From: Bryobacteraceae bacterium
GTDB lineage: Bacteria > Acidobacteriota > Terriglobia > Bryobacterales > Bryobacteraceae
Length of the DNA stretch: 64,000 nucleotides
Assembly (NCBI GenBank): GCA_028275505.1
Contig: JAPWUP010000001.1
Span: 19,826 to 83,825, forward strand
Direction: 5' to 3'
Of this stretch, positions 8,423 to 18,130 are shown piece after piece. The notes below the pieces were generated by a model, which saw only the letters and a list, made by a program, of their open reading frames with translations, was not told where the DNA came from and ran no database searches. How positions within the stretch are numbered: position 1 is the first letter of the stretch; each line of letters opens with the position of its first letter. The position numbers and the translations under genes were made by a program.

Positions 8423-9647
8423 CGTCCTCACCAACAGGTTCGCTGATAGCCTCAATAAAAGCCTCGGCGGAGCGGCGGGGTGTGAACTGGACCGCGAAGG
8501 CCTTCCCTGCCGCGGCCATCCTTGCAGCCGCAGACGGGTCTTGGAGCACGCGCAATATCGCCGCCGCCAGCTCTTCTACGTTTTCGGGATCGTCAACCAG
8601 CACTCCCCGACCGGAGCCCAGCAAATATTCGAAACCGGGTCTCCGCGAAGCGACTACGGGCACGCCGCAAGCCATGGCTTCCAAAGCAACCATGCCGAAG
8701 CCCTCTACCCAGCGCGATGGAAACACAGCAACAGTGGAGGTACGATAAGCTTCGCACAGGCTTTGGCCCGACAGCCATCCGCGCCAGACTACCGCGTCCG
8801 GCGGCAAAAGACTTCCGGCGAGATCTCGGAGGGCACGGCTGTAGGATCCCGGGGCGCCATCGGTCGGCCCTTCGGATCCCACGATCACGAGCCGGGTGCA
8901 GGGGTCGCGATCGCGGACCATGGCAAAAGCCTTGATGAGGCAATCCGGACCCTTCACAGGATTCAGCCTGCCTACGAAAAGCACGTTTTTGAAGTCGCCC
9001 GCTCCAGGTTCGGGAGGGCTCGCGTCCAGGAGTTCAGGCGGCAGGCTGTTCGGCACCGTGCGGACCCACGTCACTCCAGGATTCAGGCTGCGCACCCACT
9101 GCCCTAACGCGTCGTTGCTCACGAGGATACGCCCAGCGAGGTGCAACCGGCGACGGCTTTCACCCATGTCTCCCCGGCAGTAAAACGACAGTCTCCCTCG
9201 CGGAACGAAACGCGCGAGAGGGCGGATGAACTGCGGGCCATCATCGAGAACGAGCAGATGCGGATCCAGCTTCCTGTACCACCGCCGTACGGCCCGCACG
9301 TACCACCAGGACTGGAGGCTGCCGATGCCGGTCATGAGCGTGAGTGCAACCCGTGAAAGCGACAATCGGCGAAACAATGACGCACTGACTCGTCTCAGGG
9401 AGTCCGGGACGATGACCCAGCGGTAGGACACGCGCTCTGAGGACCCTACGACGGCGGAGCGTAGAGCCACTAACTGGTCCGCCGAGGCGCAAGACAGGAC
9501 GGTCAGGGACCAATCCGGCCGCAGCCGTCCGGTTTCTTCCACCAGGCGGTAAATATTACCGTGCGGCGCCCCTGAGTCGAGCGGGGGCAGTGGCCGCAGC
9601 CTCGCCGGCGCCTCCGGAACAATACCGCAAACGTAAAGGATTCTCAC
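8415..9647 (-). CDS. GT4 family glycosyltransferase
   Basis: A 410-residue protein starting at a GTG (VRILYVCGIVPEAP) that overlaps the preceding stop by 4 bp (GTGA). The donor-binding half includes KNVLFVGRLNPVKGPDCLIKAFAMV, VVWRGWLSGQSLCEAYRTSTVAVFPSRWVEGFGMVALEAMACGVPVVAS, a complete GT4 signature. The N-terminal half has a long linker with VPNSLPPELLD before the second Rossmann domain. Part of the glycan assembly operon; no evidence points to a particular sugar. Confidence 0.88.
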   Translation of the reverse strand: MRILYVCGIVPEAPARLRPLPPLDSGAPHGNIYRLVEETGRLRPDWSLTVLSCASADQLVALRSAVVGSSERVSYRWVIVPDSLRRVSASLFRRLSLSRVALTLMTGIGSLQSWWYVRAVRRWYRKLDPHLLVLDDGPQFIRPLARFVPRGRLSFYCRGDMGESRRRLHLAGRILVSNDALGQWVRSLNPGVTWVRTVPNSLPPELLDASPPEPGAGDFKNVLFVGRLNPVKGPDCLIKAFAMVRDRDPCTRLVIVGSEGPTDGAPGSYSRALRDLAGSLLPPDAVVWRGWLSGQSLCEAYRTSTVAVFPSRWVEGFGMVALEAMACGVPVVASRRPGFEYLLGSGRGVLVDDPENVEELAAAILRVLQDPSAAARMAAAGKAFAVQFTPRRSAEAFIEAISEPVGEDDA

Positions 9648-11227
9648 AGGTGGCTATCCCCCCGAAGCAACGCGATGAGTTGCTCGATGGGAACCTCCCT
9701 GTTGCATTCTCCGCGGCTCACCCTCCACATGCCGGCGCGCCCTGCGCCTTCTACGAACAATACTCGGCGGAATTCCGTGCGATCGCGGGAAAGCCGCATT
9801 TTCGCCTCGGAGGGTTGGGACTTTATCAGGTCCACGTGACTGCCGAGTTGGAGCTTGTGAACAAGATAGCGAATTTCCGGCTCCTGAGAGCCGAAACCCG
9901 CCAGCACGACGCGAGACCGGTGATTGTTTCGGCCAATGGCAAGGAGAATTTCGTCCAACCGGCATGGCCATTCCCAGGCGGAGCAAATTACAATGTCCCC
10001 GTCGCGGAGCGAAGGCGGGCCGTCTCTCGCCGTGGCCCCTTCCAGTGACTCGCCAATGGACGCACCGGGTGTCCGCTGGCTACCAGCGTTCGCCGCCTCA
10101 TAGTAGAACCGAGAGAACCGCTCCGCGTGCAATTCTGCCGCGAATATGCCCTTTGCTGTGCACCAGGCTCTTTCCCCCACCTGCCGCATGAGTTCCCTTT
10201 CACGAGCCATAGCTAACTGTTGCCCCCAACTCTCCGGTTCATCCCAAGGAAGGAGAAAACCGTTGACCCCGTCGTGGACGATTTCCGGAGTTCCTCCCAC
10301 ATCAGTGGCGAAGACGGGGCGCCCGGCGGCCATGGCTTCGGCGAGCGAATTGCTCAGCCCCTCCGCTACCGACGACTGGACGAAAGCGTGCGCCCTGCGC
10401 AACAAGCGGTTAATTTCCTCTGGCGGGAGCTTGCCGACCAGACGCACCCGCGCGTGCAAATCCAGTTCGTTGATCCAGTAGGAAACCCGATCCCGCTCCG
10501 GGCCTGCTCCCACGAGGATGAGCTGCGCCCCAATCCCCATGTCCAAGAGAAGCCGGAACGCCTTCAGAAGGTTGGGAAAGCCTTTGCGCCAATGAAACCT
10601 GCCGGCGGCCAGGAGCATCAGCTCTCCTTCCCCCGCGGAATACTCGGGCAAAGCCGCGGGTACCGGCACAGTGGTGTAAATCGTTTGCATCCGTTCGGAC
10701 CGGACTCCCAGATCTCGCGCGGTTTGCTGGATCGCATCACAAACCGTGTGCACGGCCGCCGCGCCCTCGATCGCTTCCTTGACCGCCTCAGCGTACTGGG
10801 CTGACATCAGCGGCTCGACTTGAATATCCGATCCCCGCAGGCTCAGGGTGTAAGGGATGCCCAGCGCTTCCGGGATCCAACGCATCAGGATTGCGAGCCC
10901 GGCCATGTGGAAGTGGATCAGGTCCGGTTGCAGGCGATCGAAAAAGCCCAGAACGGCGCGGTCGCGCAAAGGCCGCCGAAGGCGCCATGAGTTTCCAACC
11001 AGCGCGTAGCGGAGATTCCACACTTTGGCGGGCAACGAAAGGTGATCGTAGTTGGGCATGAGCAGCTCGCCCGCGACCGGCTTGTCCGCGAGGCTGGCCT
11101 GCGGTTGAGTGGCAGGGCTGCGGCCGACGAGGATGACATCCACCGCCGAATATCTCCGCATAGCTTCCACGTGCCGCCGGATAAAGACCTCCGGGGGCAC
11201 CGTGTGGCTGATCTCGCAGACTCTCAT
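9644..11227 (-). CDS. GT4 glycosyltransferase with a truncated second GT-B-like tail
   Basis: The track ORF starts at 11419, but the real start is the ATG at 11227 (MRVCEISHTVPPEVFIRRHV), which overlaps the upstream stop by 4 bp, giving 527 residues. Residues 1 to about 385 are a full GT4 enzyme: AAGRFHWRKGFPNLLKAFRLL, VRLVGKLPPEEINRLLRRAHAFVQSSVAEGLSNSLAEAMAAGRPVF. The remaining 130 or so residues are unusual: a linker, then DIVICSAWEWPCRLDEILLAIG and VVLAGFGSQEPEIRYLVHKLQLGSHVDLI. That resembles the first strands of another GT4 donor domain and stops before its acidic loop. It may be a gene fusion remnant or a regulatory tail. Enzymatic role confident, tail role unknown. Confidence 0.82.
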   Translation of the reverse strand: MRVCEISHTVPPEVFIRRHVEAMRRYSAVDVILVGRSPATQPQASLADKPVAGELLMPNYDHLSLPAKVWNLRYALVGNSWRLRRPLRDRAVLGFFDRLQPDLIHFHMAGLAILMRWIPEALGIPYTLSLRGSDIQVEPLMSAQYAEAVKEAIEGAAAVHTVCDAIQQTARDLGVRSERMQTIYTTVPVPAALPEYSAGEGELMLLAAGRFHWRKGFPNLLKAFRLLLDMGIGAQLILVGAGPERDRVSYWINELDLHARVRLVGKLPPEEINRLLRRAHAFVQSSVAEGLSNSLAEAMAAGRPVFATDVGGTPEIVHDGVNGFLLPWDEPESWGQQLAMARERELMRQVGERAWCTAKGIFAAELHAERFSRFYYEAANAGSQRTPGASIGESLEGATARDGPPSLRDGDIVICSAWEWPCRLDEILLAIGRNNHRSRVVLAGFGSQEPEIRYLVHKLQLGSHVDLIKSQPSEAKMRLSRDRTEFRRVLFVEGAGRAGMWRVSRGECNREVPIEQLIALLRGDSHL

Positions 11228-12414
11228 GTACCAGCCGTGCGGCCCTCGATCAGGCCACGGTAGATCTCGGCGAAACGTTCCGCGCAACGCTCGATCGAAA
11301 AACGCTGGGCGGCCACCGCCGCGCGGGCCCCCATGGAGCGGCGACGCCCCTCGTCCAGCATGGCCTCCATGGCGTTTGCCAGATCGGAGGGCGATTCGGG
11401 AGGAACCAGCAGGCCGCAACCGTCTTCCAAAACTTCCGGTACGCCGCCCACGCGCGTCGCCACGCAGGGCAGTCCGGCTGCCATGGCCTCGATCAAAGCC
11501 AACGGCATCCCCTCGGACCTGGAAGGCAAGACGAACACATCGAGTCCGGCGAGAAACTCTTCGATGTGACCTTGATAGCCGACAAAGTGCAAACGGGAGC
11601 CCAATCCCAAGTGAGCAGCCCGGCTCATCAATTCTCCGCGGAGCGGACCGTCACCTGCCACCGCGAACTGACACGATCCGTGGCGCTTAACTAAGATGGC
11701 CGCAGCTTCAATGAAAACGTCATGGCCTTTGACCCAATGCATCCGCCCCGCCGTTCCGTAGAGGACGGCGTCATCGGGAATCCCGAGAGCGCGCCGCCAC
11801 TGGGGACGCGGGAGTCCCGGAGTTGAAACCGTTGCAATCGGGACACCGACCGGCACCACATCTGGGGTTACTTGGGAGCCCAATCCTGACTCCCGCCAAT
11901 GCTGTAGAATCGCGTGCGAATCGGCTGTGATGCGCGTCGGGCGACCGCCCGTCAGTTGTATTGCTCGCTTCCAACGAGCAAGTTCTGCCGCATCTGGTGA
12001 ATAGACACCATGAACAGTCCAAACCCACGGTATCCGGGCATATTTCACGATGGCCTTCGCTTGCAAGTCCATCCATGCGGTCACGTGGGTATGGACCAAA
12101 TCCGCGCGGATCTGGCGAAGCAACCGGGCCAGCCGCCAGGGGAACGTCACAATCATGCGCTGCCTCAACCAGCGCCAGAACCGGTATGGGCGGGGCGGGA
12201 GATGCTCTGGCCAAAGAAACGGGCAGCTCACCAGCAGAACGCCTTCGTCTCGGAAGGATGCCGCGAGCTCTCCGGTGGTCCCGTGGGTGCAAACCACAAC
12301 GTGGCGGCACCAGCGCATTACTTGGCTCCGAACAAGGCCGAGAACGAGCCTCTGCACACCGTAGCCCCCAGCGGTTCCGACCAAGTGCGCCACGCACGCC
12401 ATCTCGCGTCTCAT
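11224..12414 (-). CDS. GT4 family glycosyltransferase
   Basis: A GT4 enzyme of about 396 residues. The track begins at a TTG at 12459; I prefer the ATG at 12414 (MRREMACVAHLVGTAGGYGVQ), since the AHLVGTxGGxGVQRLVLGL opening is where GT4 proteins normally begin, although a later ATG at 12402 is also possible. The C-terminal half has YGTAGRMHWVKGHDVFIEAAAILV, LHFVGYQGHIEEFLAGLDVFVLPSRSEGMPLALIEAMAAGLPCVATRVGG. It overlaps the next gene by 4 bp. It follows a gap of about 140 bp after the methyltransferase, in which no gene is visible. Confidence 0.86.
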   Translation of the reverse strand: MRREMACVAHLVGTAGGYGVQRLVLGLVRSQVMRWCRHVVVCTHGTTGELAASFRDEGVLLVSCPFLWPEHLPPRPYRFWRWLRQRMIVTFPWRLARLLRQIRADLVHTHVTAWMDLQAKAIVKYARIPWVWTVHGVYSPDAAELARWKRAIQLTGGRPTRITADSHAILQHWRESGLGSQVTPDVVPVGVPIATVSTPGLPRPQWRRALGIPDDAVLYGTAGRMHWVKGHDVFIEAAAILVKRHGSCQFAVAGDGPLRGELMSRAAHLGLGSRLHFVGYQGHIEEFLAGLDVFVLPSRSEGMPLALIEAMAAGLPCVATRVGGVPEVLEDGCGLLVPPESPSDLANAMEAMLDEGRRRSMGARAAVAAQRFSIERCAERFAEIYRGLIEGRTAGT

Positions 12415-12553
12415 AGGGTCAGATGGGCCCTCCCACCCCCAGAACCGGGACATCCACAAGCTGTACTATCCAAACACCCGGACAAGCCTTCCGCAGGGTT
12501 CCTATGCCCCGGGCCCCTGCTGGGACATATCTCACCGCTCAGCCCGAAGCGCT

Positions 12554-13252
12554 TCAGGCAGCTTGGGAATCTTTGCGTCGGAACAATGCCACGACGTGTG
12601 TTGCCGGGTGCCCGAACCAACGCTGCAGAACGCGGGCCAATCTCCGGGTCAGCGCACCCGGGCGAACAGCCTCCGTGAGAAGCGGCCGCGTCGGAAGTTC
12701 TGCCCAATGAACTGCGGTCCAACAGTCGTCGCTGAAATACGACAACGGTTTCAGCTCGTCGCCACCGGCCCATTTGTTGGCCCTACGCCGATCCCACCAC
12801 AGAAACACCGCTCCCGGTCTTGTAACACGGGCGATGGCCCAAGCGAGCCTCCGTCTCTCTTGCGGCTGGCGGATAGAGCTAAACACCGTGCACTGCATAG
12901 CAAAATCGAAGACACCCAGCTCATCTATCCATTCCAGCCCGGTCACCGCCTTGAACTGGATGCCCGGATAACGCCGGCGGGCCTCATCGATGACCCACTC
13001 CCGGAGGTCGATCCCGACTATATTGCCGGGCCGAACGCCAAACTCCACAAGGGCGGCGGAGCTCCTACCAAAACCGCAGCCGACATCCAAGGCTCGTATC
13101 TCGGGGAGGGGCCGCCGAAGTTCCAACAGGGCGTGTCGCAGTGCCCACATCAAGCGGAAGCGGTGCCACATCTCTTTTTCGACGGTCGGGCACCACGTAT
13201 CGGCGCCGGGTGGTTCTATGAGCGCGTAATCCGCAGAAATTTGCTCAAACAT
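12554..13252 (-). CDS. Class I SAM-dependent methyltransferase
   Basis: A 232-residue protein with the SAM-binding motif I IRALDVGCGFGRSSAALVEFG near residue 55, motif II IVGIDLREWVIDEARRRYPGIQF, and DFAMQCTVFSSI as motif IV. These are the features of Methyltransf_11/25-type enzymes. In the exopolysaccharide cluster it probably methylates a sugar or caps the chain end; ABC-exported O-antigens are often terminated by methyl groups recognised by the Wzt C-terminal domain, and the Wzt gene lies directly upstream. That functional link is inference. Confidence 0.85.
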   Translation of the reverse strand: MFEQISADYALIEPPGADTWCPTVEKEMWHRFRLMWALRHALLELRRPLPEIRALDVGCGFGRSSAALVEFGVRPGNIVGIDLREWVIDEARRRYPGIQFKAVTGLEWIDELGVFDFAMQCTVFSSIRQPQERRRLAWAIARVTRPGAVFLWWDRRRANKWAGGDELKPLSYFSDDCWTAVHWAELPTRPLLTEAVRPGALTRRLARVLQRWFGHPATHVVALFRRKDSQAA

Positions 13253-13404
13253 GGGCGTCGTTCACGCTTTTGAGTCCTAGTAGTTGGCCACCCACACGAA
13301 AGCCCCACGAGCGCGGTCTGGCGGCGAGAATCTTGCCAAGGCAGACCGAGCCAGCGACGTTCTCTCAGGGGATGGTCTTGGCTCCGGCTCGCAAGGGCCC
13401 CCTC

Positions 13405-14691
13405 CTAGTCCAGGTCTGGGGCCGGAAGCTCCAATCGCATCGAAACCCCGGGAACAGCCACCAAGCCGAACCGGTGATCGACACAGCTAGTCCCATAAAT
13501 GGGAGCCTGACATACGTCAAGTCGGATGTCCTTCACCCGGCACAAAAAATTCCGCGCACAATCACGGAGCCAGACCGTCAGAGCGTAGGTGCCGGGCGTA
13601 TATGGGACCCTGGGCAAGGTGATAACCAAGAGGCTCCGACCGCGAGGCAAGGCGCCAAGATCAACGCCCAACTCGTCACTGTTAAGTTCGGTCAAGACTA
13701 CGTCATTCGCGGTTCGTATCGAAAATCCAGCACTGAACCTCCGCAGCGTATTTTCGCTGTCCAACATGATCTCGATAGCCCCGTCGTAGCCAGGGACCAA
13801 GCATGAGTTCGACCTCATCGGGCCACCGAGCGAACGTGCCCGGCAACTACATATTCGCACCGGCCCTGAGCATTGCTCGGCGAAGCTCCCGGGATCCACC
13901 TCAGACCTTACGAAGGAGTCGAGGTAAAAGGCCACAGCCCCTTCCGCGCCACCACCATACACAACCTGTCCCTTGTGCAAGACCACAGCTTTGCTGCACA
14001 ACACCTGCACGGCCGCCATGTTATGGCTCACAAACAACACCGTCCTGCCCTCGCCGGCGACTTCGCCCATTTTGCCCAGGCATTTCTTCTGGAAGGCGGC
14101 GTCGCCGACGGCCAGGACCTCATCCACCAGCAAGATCTCGGGCTCCAGGTGAGCGGCCACCGCGAAGGCCAGCCGCAGGTACATGCCGCTCGAGTAGTGC
14201 TTGACGGGCGTGTCAATGAACTTCTCGACCTCGGCGAAGGCCACGATCTCGTCGAACTTGCGGGCGATTTCGGCGCGCTTCATGCCCAGAATCGCGCCGT
14301 TCAGGTAAATGTTCTCGCGTCCGGTCAGCTCGGGGTGGAAGCCGGTGCCCACCTCGAGCAGCGAGCCGACCCGACCGCGCACCTCGGCCCAGCCCTCGGT
14401 CGGTTCCGTCACGCGCGAGAGAATCTTCAGCAGCGTGCTCTTGCCCGCGCCGTTGCGCCCGATGATGCCGAGAACCTCGCCGCGCTTGACCTCGAACGAC
14501 ACGTCCTTGAGCGCCCAGATGGTCTGCTCATCCGGCTCGCGGCGGCCATCGCGGCTCAGCCAGCCGCGGATCGTCCGGACCGTGCGCTGGGCGCCCTCGA
14601 CCAGTGTGTCGCGCAAGGTGCGGTAGCGCTCCTGCCGCCCGATGCGGTACCGCTTGCCCAGTCCTTCGACCCGAATCGCTATGTCGCTCAT
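13405..14691 (-). CDS. wzt: ABC transporter ATP-binding protein Wzt with C-terminal glycan-binding domain
   Basis: A 428-residue protein. Residues 1-270 form the ABC ATPase: Walker A GIIGRNGAGKSTLLKIL, the family-specific GSLLEVGTGFHPELTGRENIYLNG, signature KHYSSGMYLRLAFAVAAH and Walker B PEILLVDEVLAVGD. Residues about 270-428 form a Wzt_C-like beta-sandwich (TLRRFSAGFSIRTANDVVLTELNSDELG...PGTYALTVWLRD), which in known systems binds the capped chain end and selects the polymer for export. It works with the permease at 17273-18130, which is separated from it by two genes. The ATG overlaps the upstream FkbM stop by 4 bp. Confidence 0.93.
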   Translation of the reverse strand: MSDIAIRVEGLGKRYRIGRQERYRTLRDTLVEGAQRTVRTIRGWLSRDGRREPDEQTIWALKDVSFEVKRGEVLGIIGRNGAGKSTLLKILSRVTEPTEGWAEVRGRVGSLLEVGTGFHPELTGRENIYLNGAILGMKRAEIARKFDEIVAFAEVEKFIDTPVKHYSSGMYLRLAFAVAAHLEPEILLVDEVLAVGDAAFQKKCLGKMGEVAGEGRTVLFVSHNMAAVQVLCSKAVVLHKGQVVYGGGAEGAVAFYLDSFVRSEVDPGSFAEQCSGPVRICSCRARSLGGPMRSNSCLVPGYDGAIEIMLDSENTLRRFSAGFSIRTANDVVLTELNSDELGVDLGALPRGRSLLVITLPRVPYTPGTYALTVWLRDCARNFLCRVKDIRLDVCQAPIYGTSCVDHRFGLVAVPGVSMRLELPAPDLD

Positions 14692-15656
14692 CGGCCCGCT
14701 CGCACTTTCTTGGCGCGAGGCACAAACGCGTAGATCTGGGTTCTCCCCCGGATGATCTCGTATTCGGGATTGAGTTGCTTTACCAGGCGAGGGATGACGG
14801 CGCGGTCATCCGGCAAGTGGTACACGCACACGGCGAGCTTCGGTGCAAACATACGCAGTGTCTGCTCAGCGCCCGCCAGCGCGTGCCGCTCGGATCCCTC
14901 GATGTCCATCTTGATGAAATCCACCCGTTGCAAACCCAGTTCCCGCACGACCGCGTCAATTGTGGTCGCGCGGACCGAGAGTGCTCCCGCGCCTGATACG
15001 TGCCCCGCCGCAGTGTTATTAAGCCGGGGCTGTTGGAACTTGAGCGTGCCTTGGGTGGACCACGCCGCCGCCTCCACGACCTTCACACTTCCGCGCCGGA
15101 TTTGCTCAGCGAAAGTTTTCCGCAGGCACTGGGCATTGACGGGCTCAGGCTCGAAACCCACGACCAGCCCGGCGCCGCGCTGCAGAGCCAGGCGCGTGAA
15201 AAGACCTAAATGAGCGCCGACGTCCAAAACCACGTCACCGGGCGCGACGGTCACGTCGGCGTATTCATAAACCCCGTCATGGGCGATTTCGTGGGCAATC
15301 ACTTCGATGGTCGGGGCGTCTTCAAAGCGCCCCCAAATAGCCCCCAACGGCGTTTCCCAAAACACGGAACACGCCGTAGGGAGATCCCGTTGGCGCATGT
15401 GAACCGGGCCATCGCCCAGAACAAACCCCACGTTGGCGGCAAGCCTGCGCTGGTAAGTGAGGAGCCGGTCAGGATACAGAGCCATGAAGATGTCCATCCA
15501 GCCCAGTTCTGGGAGCTGCCCCCGGGCCTTCAACCCGATCAGGGAAGCGCGCCAAGCCAGCTTGCTGGTGTCGAAACCGGCCAAGGCAGCGAGCGCCACT
15601 GCGGCGAGCAACACCAAGGCCGGCACCCAAAACTTACGCGAAATACGGACCGACAT
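14688..15656 (-). CDS. FkbM family methyltransferase with N-terminal membrane anchor
   Basis: A 322-residue protein. Residues 8-28 (FWVPALVLLAAVALAALAGF) form one hydrophobic segment, so the enzyme is probably membrane-anchored. The catalytic part starts near residue 140 with APGDVVLDVGAHLGLFTRLALQRGAGLVVGFEPEPVNAQCL and continues with VDFIKMDIEGSERHALAGAEQ, the FkbM signature. FkbM enzymes O-methylate sugars or polyketides with SAM. Placed between the wzt gene and the GT-C membrane protein, it probably modifies the exported glycan. Confidence 0.88.
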   Translation of the reverse strand: MSVRISRKFWVPALVLLAAVALAALAGFDTSKLAWRASLIGLKARGQLPELGWMDIFMALYPDRLLTYQRRLAANVGFVLGDGPVHMRQRDLPTACSVFWETPLGAIWGRFEDAPTIEVIAHEIAHDGVYEYADVTVAPGDVVLDVGAHLGLFTRLALQRGAGLVVGFEPEPVNAQCLRKTFAEQIRRGSVKVVEAAAWSTQGTLKFQQPRLNNTAAGHVSGAGALSVRATTIDAVVRELGLQRVDFIKMDIEGSERHALAGAEQTLRMFAPKLAVCVYHLPDDRAVIPRLVKQLNPEYEIIRGRTQIYAFVPRAKKVRAGR

Positions 15657-15679
15657 TCACCACCTGCCTTCGTGCATCT

Positions 15680-17260
15680 TTACGGACGAGAAACTTCAGC
15701 GCGTGGCTCCCCCACTCGGCGAGTGGGCGCTCGGTAAAAGGCGCCGTCACCGAGATCCTCGATCAGCTCGAGTCCGAGTTGGCCGGCGAGCTCCTGTTCG
15801 CTCGGCAGGTACCACCTCTGTGTTCCACGCAGGTAGACCAAGAGCGCGCCTTCGGCCTCCATCCGCTCCAGCAGCCGCGCGGACTCGGCCTCGAAGCTCT
15901 CGTTGACCCGCCGGCTCATAGGGTTGGCCTTCCGCGGGATGGGATATGCGGTCCCGCCGGCCAGAAACCAAATCGCGCCCGGATCGTTACTGTAGTAACC
16001 TGCGGCGTTTCCCAGTTCCCGGACCCGCCTGATGGCGGCCGACTCCCTCCAGGCCTTCCCGCTGTATCCCTCACCGACCGCGAGATACTGCTTGCTCCAC
16101 GCCACGGTCCGCCGAACGTGCATGGCGACCAAGAGGCAAAAGGCGGCTGCGGCCGTCACCGTCACGATCCGCCCGCGACCCGAGAGGAGGCGCCAAGCTA
16201 CGCTCACGGCCACGATAAGGCCGGAAGGATAAATCACGAACCGCAGTAGACGCGGGCCCAGGTCCAACGATGCGTCGTAGACCGAAATTGAAGTTGCAAG
16301 AAAGAGCGGGTAGATGGCGAGGAAGAGGGCGTAAAACCCGAGAATCCGCCGGCGGTCGTCCCCGATCGCGTCGCGCAATCGGGCTGGCCTGCCGAACAGC
16401 AACCCTACCAGCAACGCGCAAGCCAGCGCAAGGACCAGTGCAAAAGTGGCAGGCGATGCGAACCGCTCCGGCAATACGAGTTCTACCAACTCGAACGCCC
16501 GGGAGAGCTGTTCGCGCGTGATCGGGTGCCACACCAAACCTCGTCCGGCAAACAGCGCATCACCGCTGGACGGACCGCGGGGCAAGCCCCAGAGCACGGC
16601 TGGCGCGACGCCGAGCACCAGCAGGCCAGCGCAGCGCAAGAATCGCCGCCCGCTGGGAGCCCACAACCAGAGTCCTAACGCGCCAGCCAGCAGCAGGGCG
16701 ATCCCGGCATAACGCGTGAGGCAAGCCAAGGTGAGCGAAACCAGGCCTACCCAGTACCGCCACTCAGCGCCGCGAACCGCGTAGGCGCCAAGCTGATAAA
16801 GACCGAGCAATCCAAAAAACATGAACAGCGGTTCGGTCCACGCATGGGCGTGAACGCCAAGCACGACTTGAGCCGTGGCCGTGAGCGTAGCACCCAGCGC
16901 CGCCGCAACCGCGGAGCAAGTAAGTCTCGTCAGGATGAACCCCACCAGCGCCACGTTGGCCGGAAACAGGAGCAGGTTCAGCAGGCGGGCGGCGCCGGGG
17001 GGATCGAAGCCGAACTTAACTAGCCCTGCCAAAACCAACGGATAAAACGGGGCCTGAAGATTGCCAGAGCTTAGCGGCCCGGACGACTCTGCACCGGCAA
17101 ACTTGAGTGCGGTCCGGAAGTAGCCCAGCGAGTCGGGGCTTAAAGCCACTCCCCAACGCGACGTCACCACCGCCAGCCACACATCCGCAGCCAGGGCTAT
17201 CACACCCAGGAGAACAACCGCCACCCACTTGCTCCGGTCCAGCGATCGCCAGGATTTCAT
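15680..17260 (-). CDS. GT-C fold membrane glycosyltransferase (GT39/PMT-like)
   Basis: A 526-residue protein with roughly ten transmembrane helices in its first 400 residues and a soluble periplasmic C-terminus of about 120 residues. The first periplasmic loop has ALSPDSLGYFRTALKF, which carries the acidic residue of the GT-C fold D/E motif, and the loop LTRYAGIALL follows the usual ArnT/PMT topology. Such enzymes use polyprenyl-phosphate sugars as donors on the periplasmic side. It could add a side branch to the polymer or glycosylate a protein. It lies between the wzm and fkbM genes. Confidence 0.75.
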   Translation of the reverse strand: MKSWRSLDRSKWVAVVLLGVIALAADVWLAVVTSRWGVALSPDSLGYFRTALKFAGAESSGPLSSGNLQAPFYPLVLAGLVKFGFDPPGAARLLNLLLFPANVALVGFILTRLTCSAVAAALGATLTATAQVVLGVHAHAWTEPLFMFFGLLGLYQLGAYAVRGAEWRYWVGLVSLTLACLTRYAGIALLLAGALGLWLWAPSGRRFLRCAGLLVLGVAPAVLWGLPRGPSSGDALFAGRGLVWHPITREQLSRAFELVELVLPERFASPATFALVLALACALLVGLLFGRPARLRDAIGDDRRRILGFYALFLAIYPLFLATSISVYDASLDLGPRLLRFVIYPSGLIVAVSVAWRLLSGRGRIVTVTAAAAFCLLVAMHVRRTVAWSKQYLAVGEGYSGKAWRESAAIRRVRELGNAAGYYSNDPGAIWFLAGGTAYPIPRKANPMSRRVNESFEAESARLLERMEAEGALLVYLRGTQRWYLPSEQELAGQLGLELIEDLGDGAFYRAPTRRVGEPRAEVSRP

Positions 17261-17272
17261 CGCGTGCCTCCG

Positions 17273-18130
17273 CTACACCACGTCCGCGAACGTCTTTTCC
17301 ATGCGGCGGAAGTAGAAGGCGCCGGTGATGAGCACGATGAGCGAGGCCAGGGCCGAGGCGGCGATCAGCGGCCCGGGCCGCGTCCGGGCGCCCAGCAAAG
17401 CCCAGCGGAAGCCCTCCACCACGCCAGCCATCGGGTTCAATCCGTAAAGCGTCCGCCACGGCTCAGGCAGCAGGCTGCTCGGATAGGCGATCGGCGTCGC
17501 GTACATCCAGAACTGGACCAAAAACGGCACCAGGTAGCGCACGTCGCGATACTCGACGTTCAGCGCCGAAAGCCACAATCCCACACCCAGCGCCGTCACG
17601 AAAGCGAGCAGGAAAAACGCCGGCAGCCACAGCGCCTGCCAGCCGGGCCGCACGCCGTAGAAAAGCATCATCGCGACCAGCAGCGCAAAGGCCAGCGCGA
17701 AATCCACAGCGCCCGCCAGCACGGAGGAAAGCGGAATCGTCAGCCGCGGGAAGTAAACCTTCTTGATGAGATTGGCGCTGCCCACCAGGCTGTTGGAGGA
17801 CTGGTTCAGCCCGTAGGCGAAGAACTGCCAGGGCACCAGGCCCGCCAGGGAAAAGATCGGGTAGGGCAGCCCGTCGGAAGGGATGCGAGCCAGCCGGCCG
17901 AAAAACAGGCTGAAGACCACCATGGTCATGAACGGCTGGAGGATGGCCCAGGCCGCGCCGAGGACGGTCTGCTTGTAGCGGACCTTGATGTCGCGCCACG
18001 TCAGGAAATAAAGCAGCTCGCGGTACTCCCACAGCTCGCGCAGCTTCAGGGACACCCAGCCGCGCGAAGGCTCGATGCGGATGACGGGCGTCGCCTCTGC
18101 GGGCGCGCGAGTTTCAGCGACTACGGCCAC
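17273..18130 (-). CDS. wzm: ABC-2 type polysaccharide export permease Wzm
   Basis: A 285-residue ABC-2 permease: a cytoplasmic N-terminus with RELWEYRELLYFLTWRDIKVRYKQTVLGAAWAILQP, the family hallmark, followed by about six transmembrane helices and LNPMAGVVEGFRWALLG near the end. It forms the channel through which a lipid-linked polysaccharide crosses the inner membrane, driven by Wzt. The gene overlaps the upstream beta-propeller gene by 10 bp. The distance from wzt (two intervening genes) is unusual but both lie in the same operon. Confidence 0.92.
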   Translation of the reverse strand: MAVVAETRAPAEATPVIRIEPSRGWVSLKLRELWEYRELLYFLTWRDIKVRYKQTVLGAAWAILQPFMTMVVFSLFFGRLARIPSDGLPYPIFSLAGLVPWQFFAYGLNQSSNSLVGSANLIKKVYFPRLTIPLSSVLAGAVDFALAFALLVAMMLFYGVRPGWQALWLPAFFLLAFVTALGVGLWLSALNVEYRDVRYLVPFLVQFWMYATPIAYPSSLLPEPWRTLYGLNPMAGVVEGFRWALLGARTRPGPLIAASALASLIVLITGAFYFRRMEKTFADVV

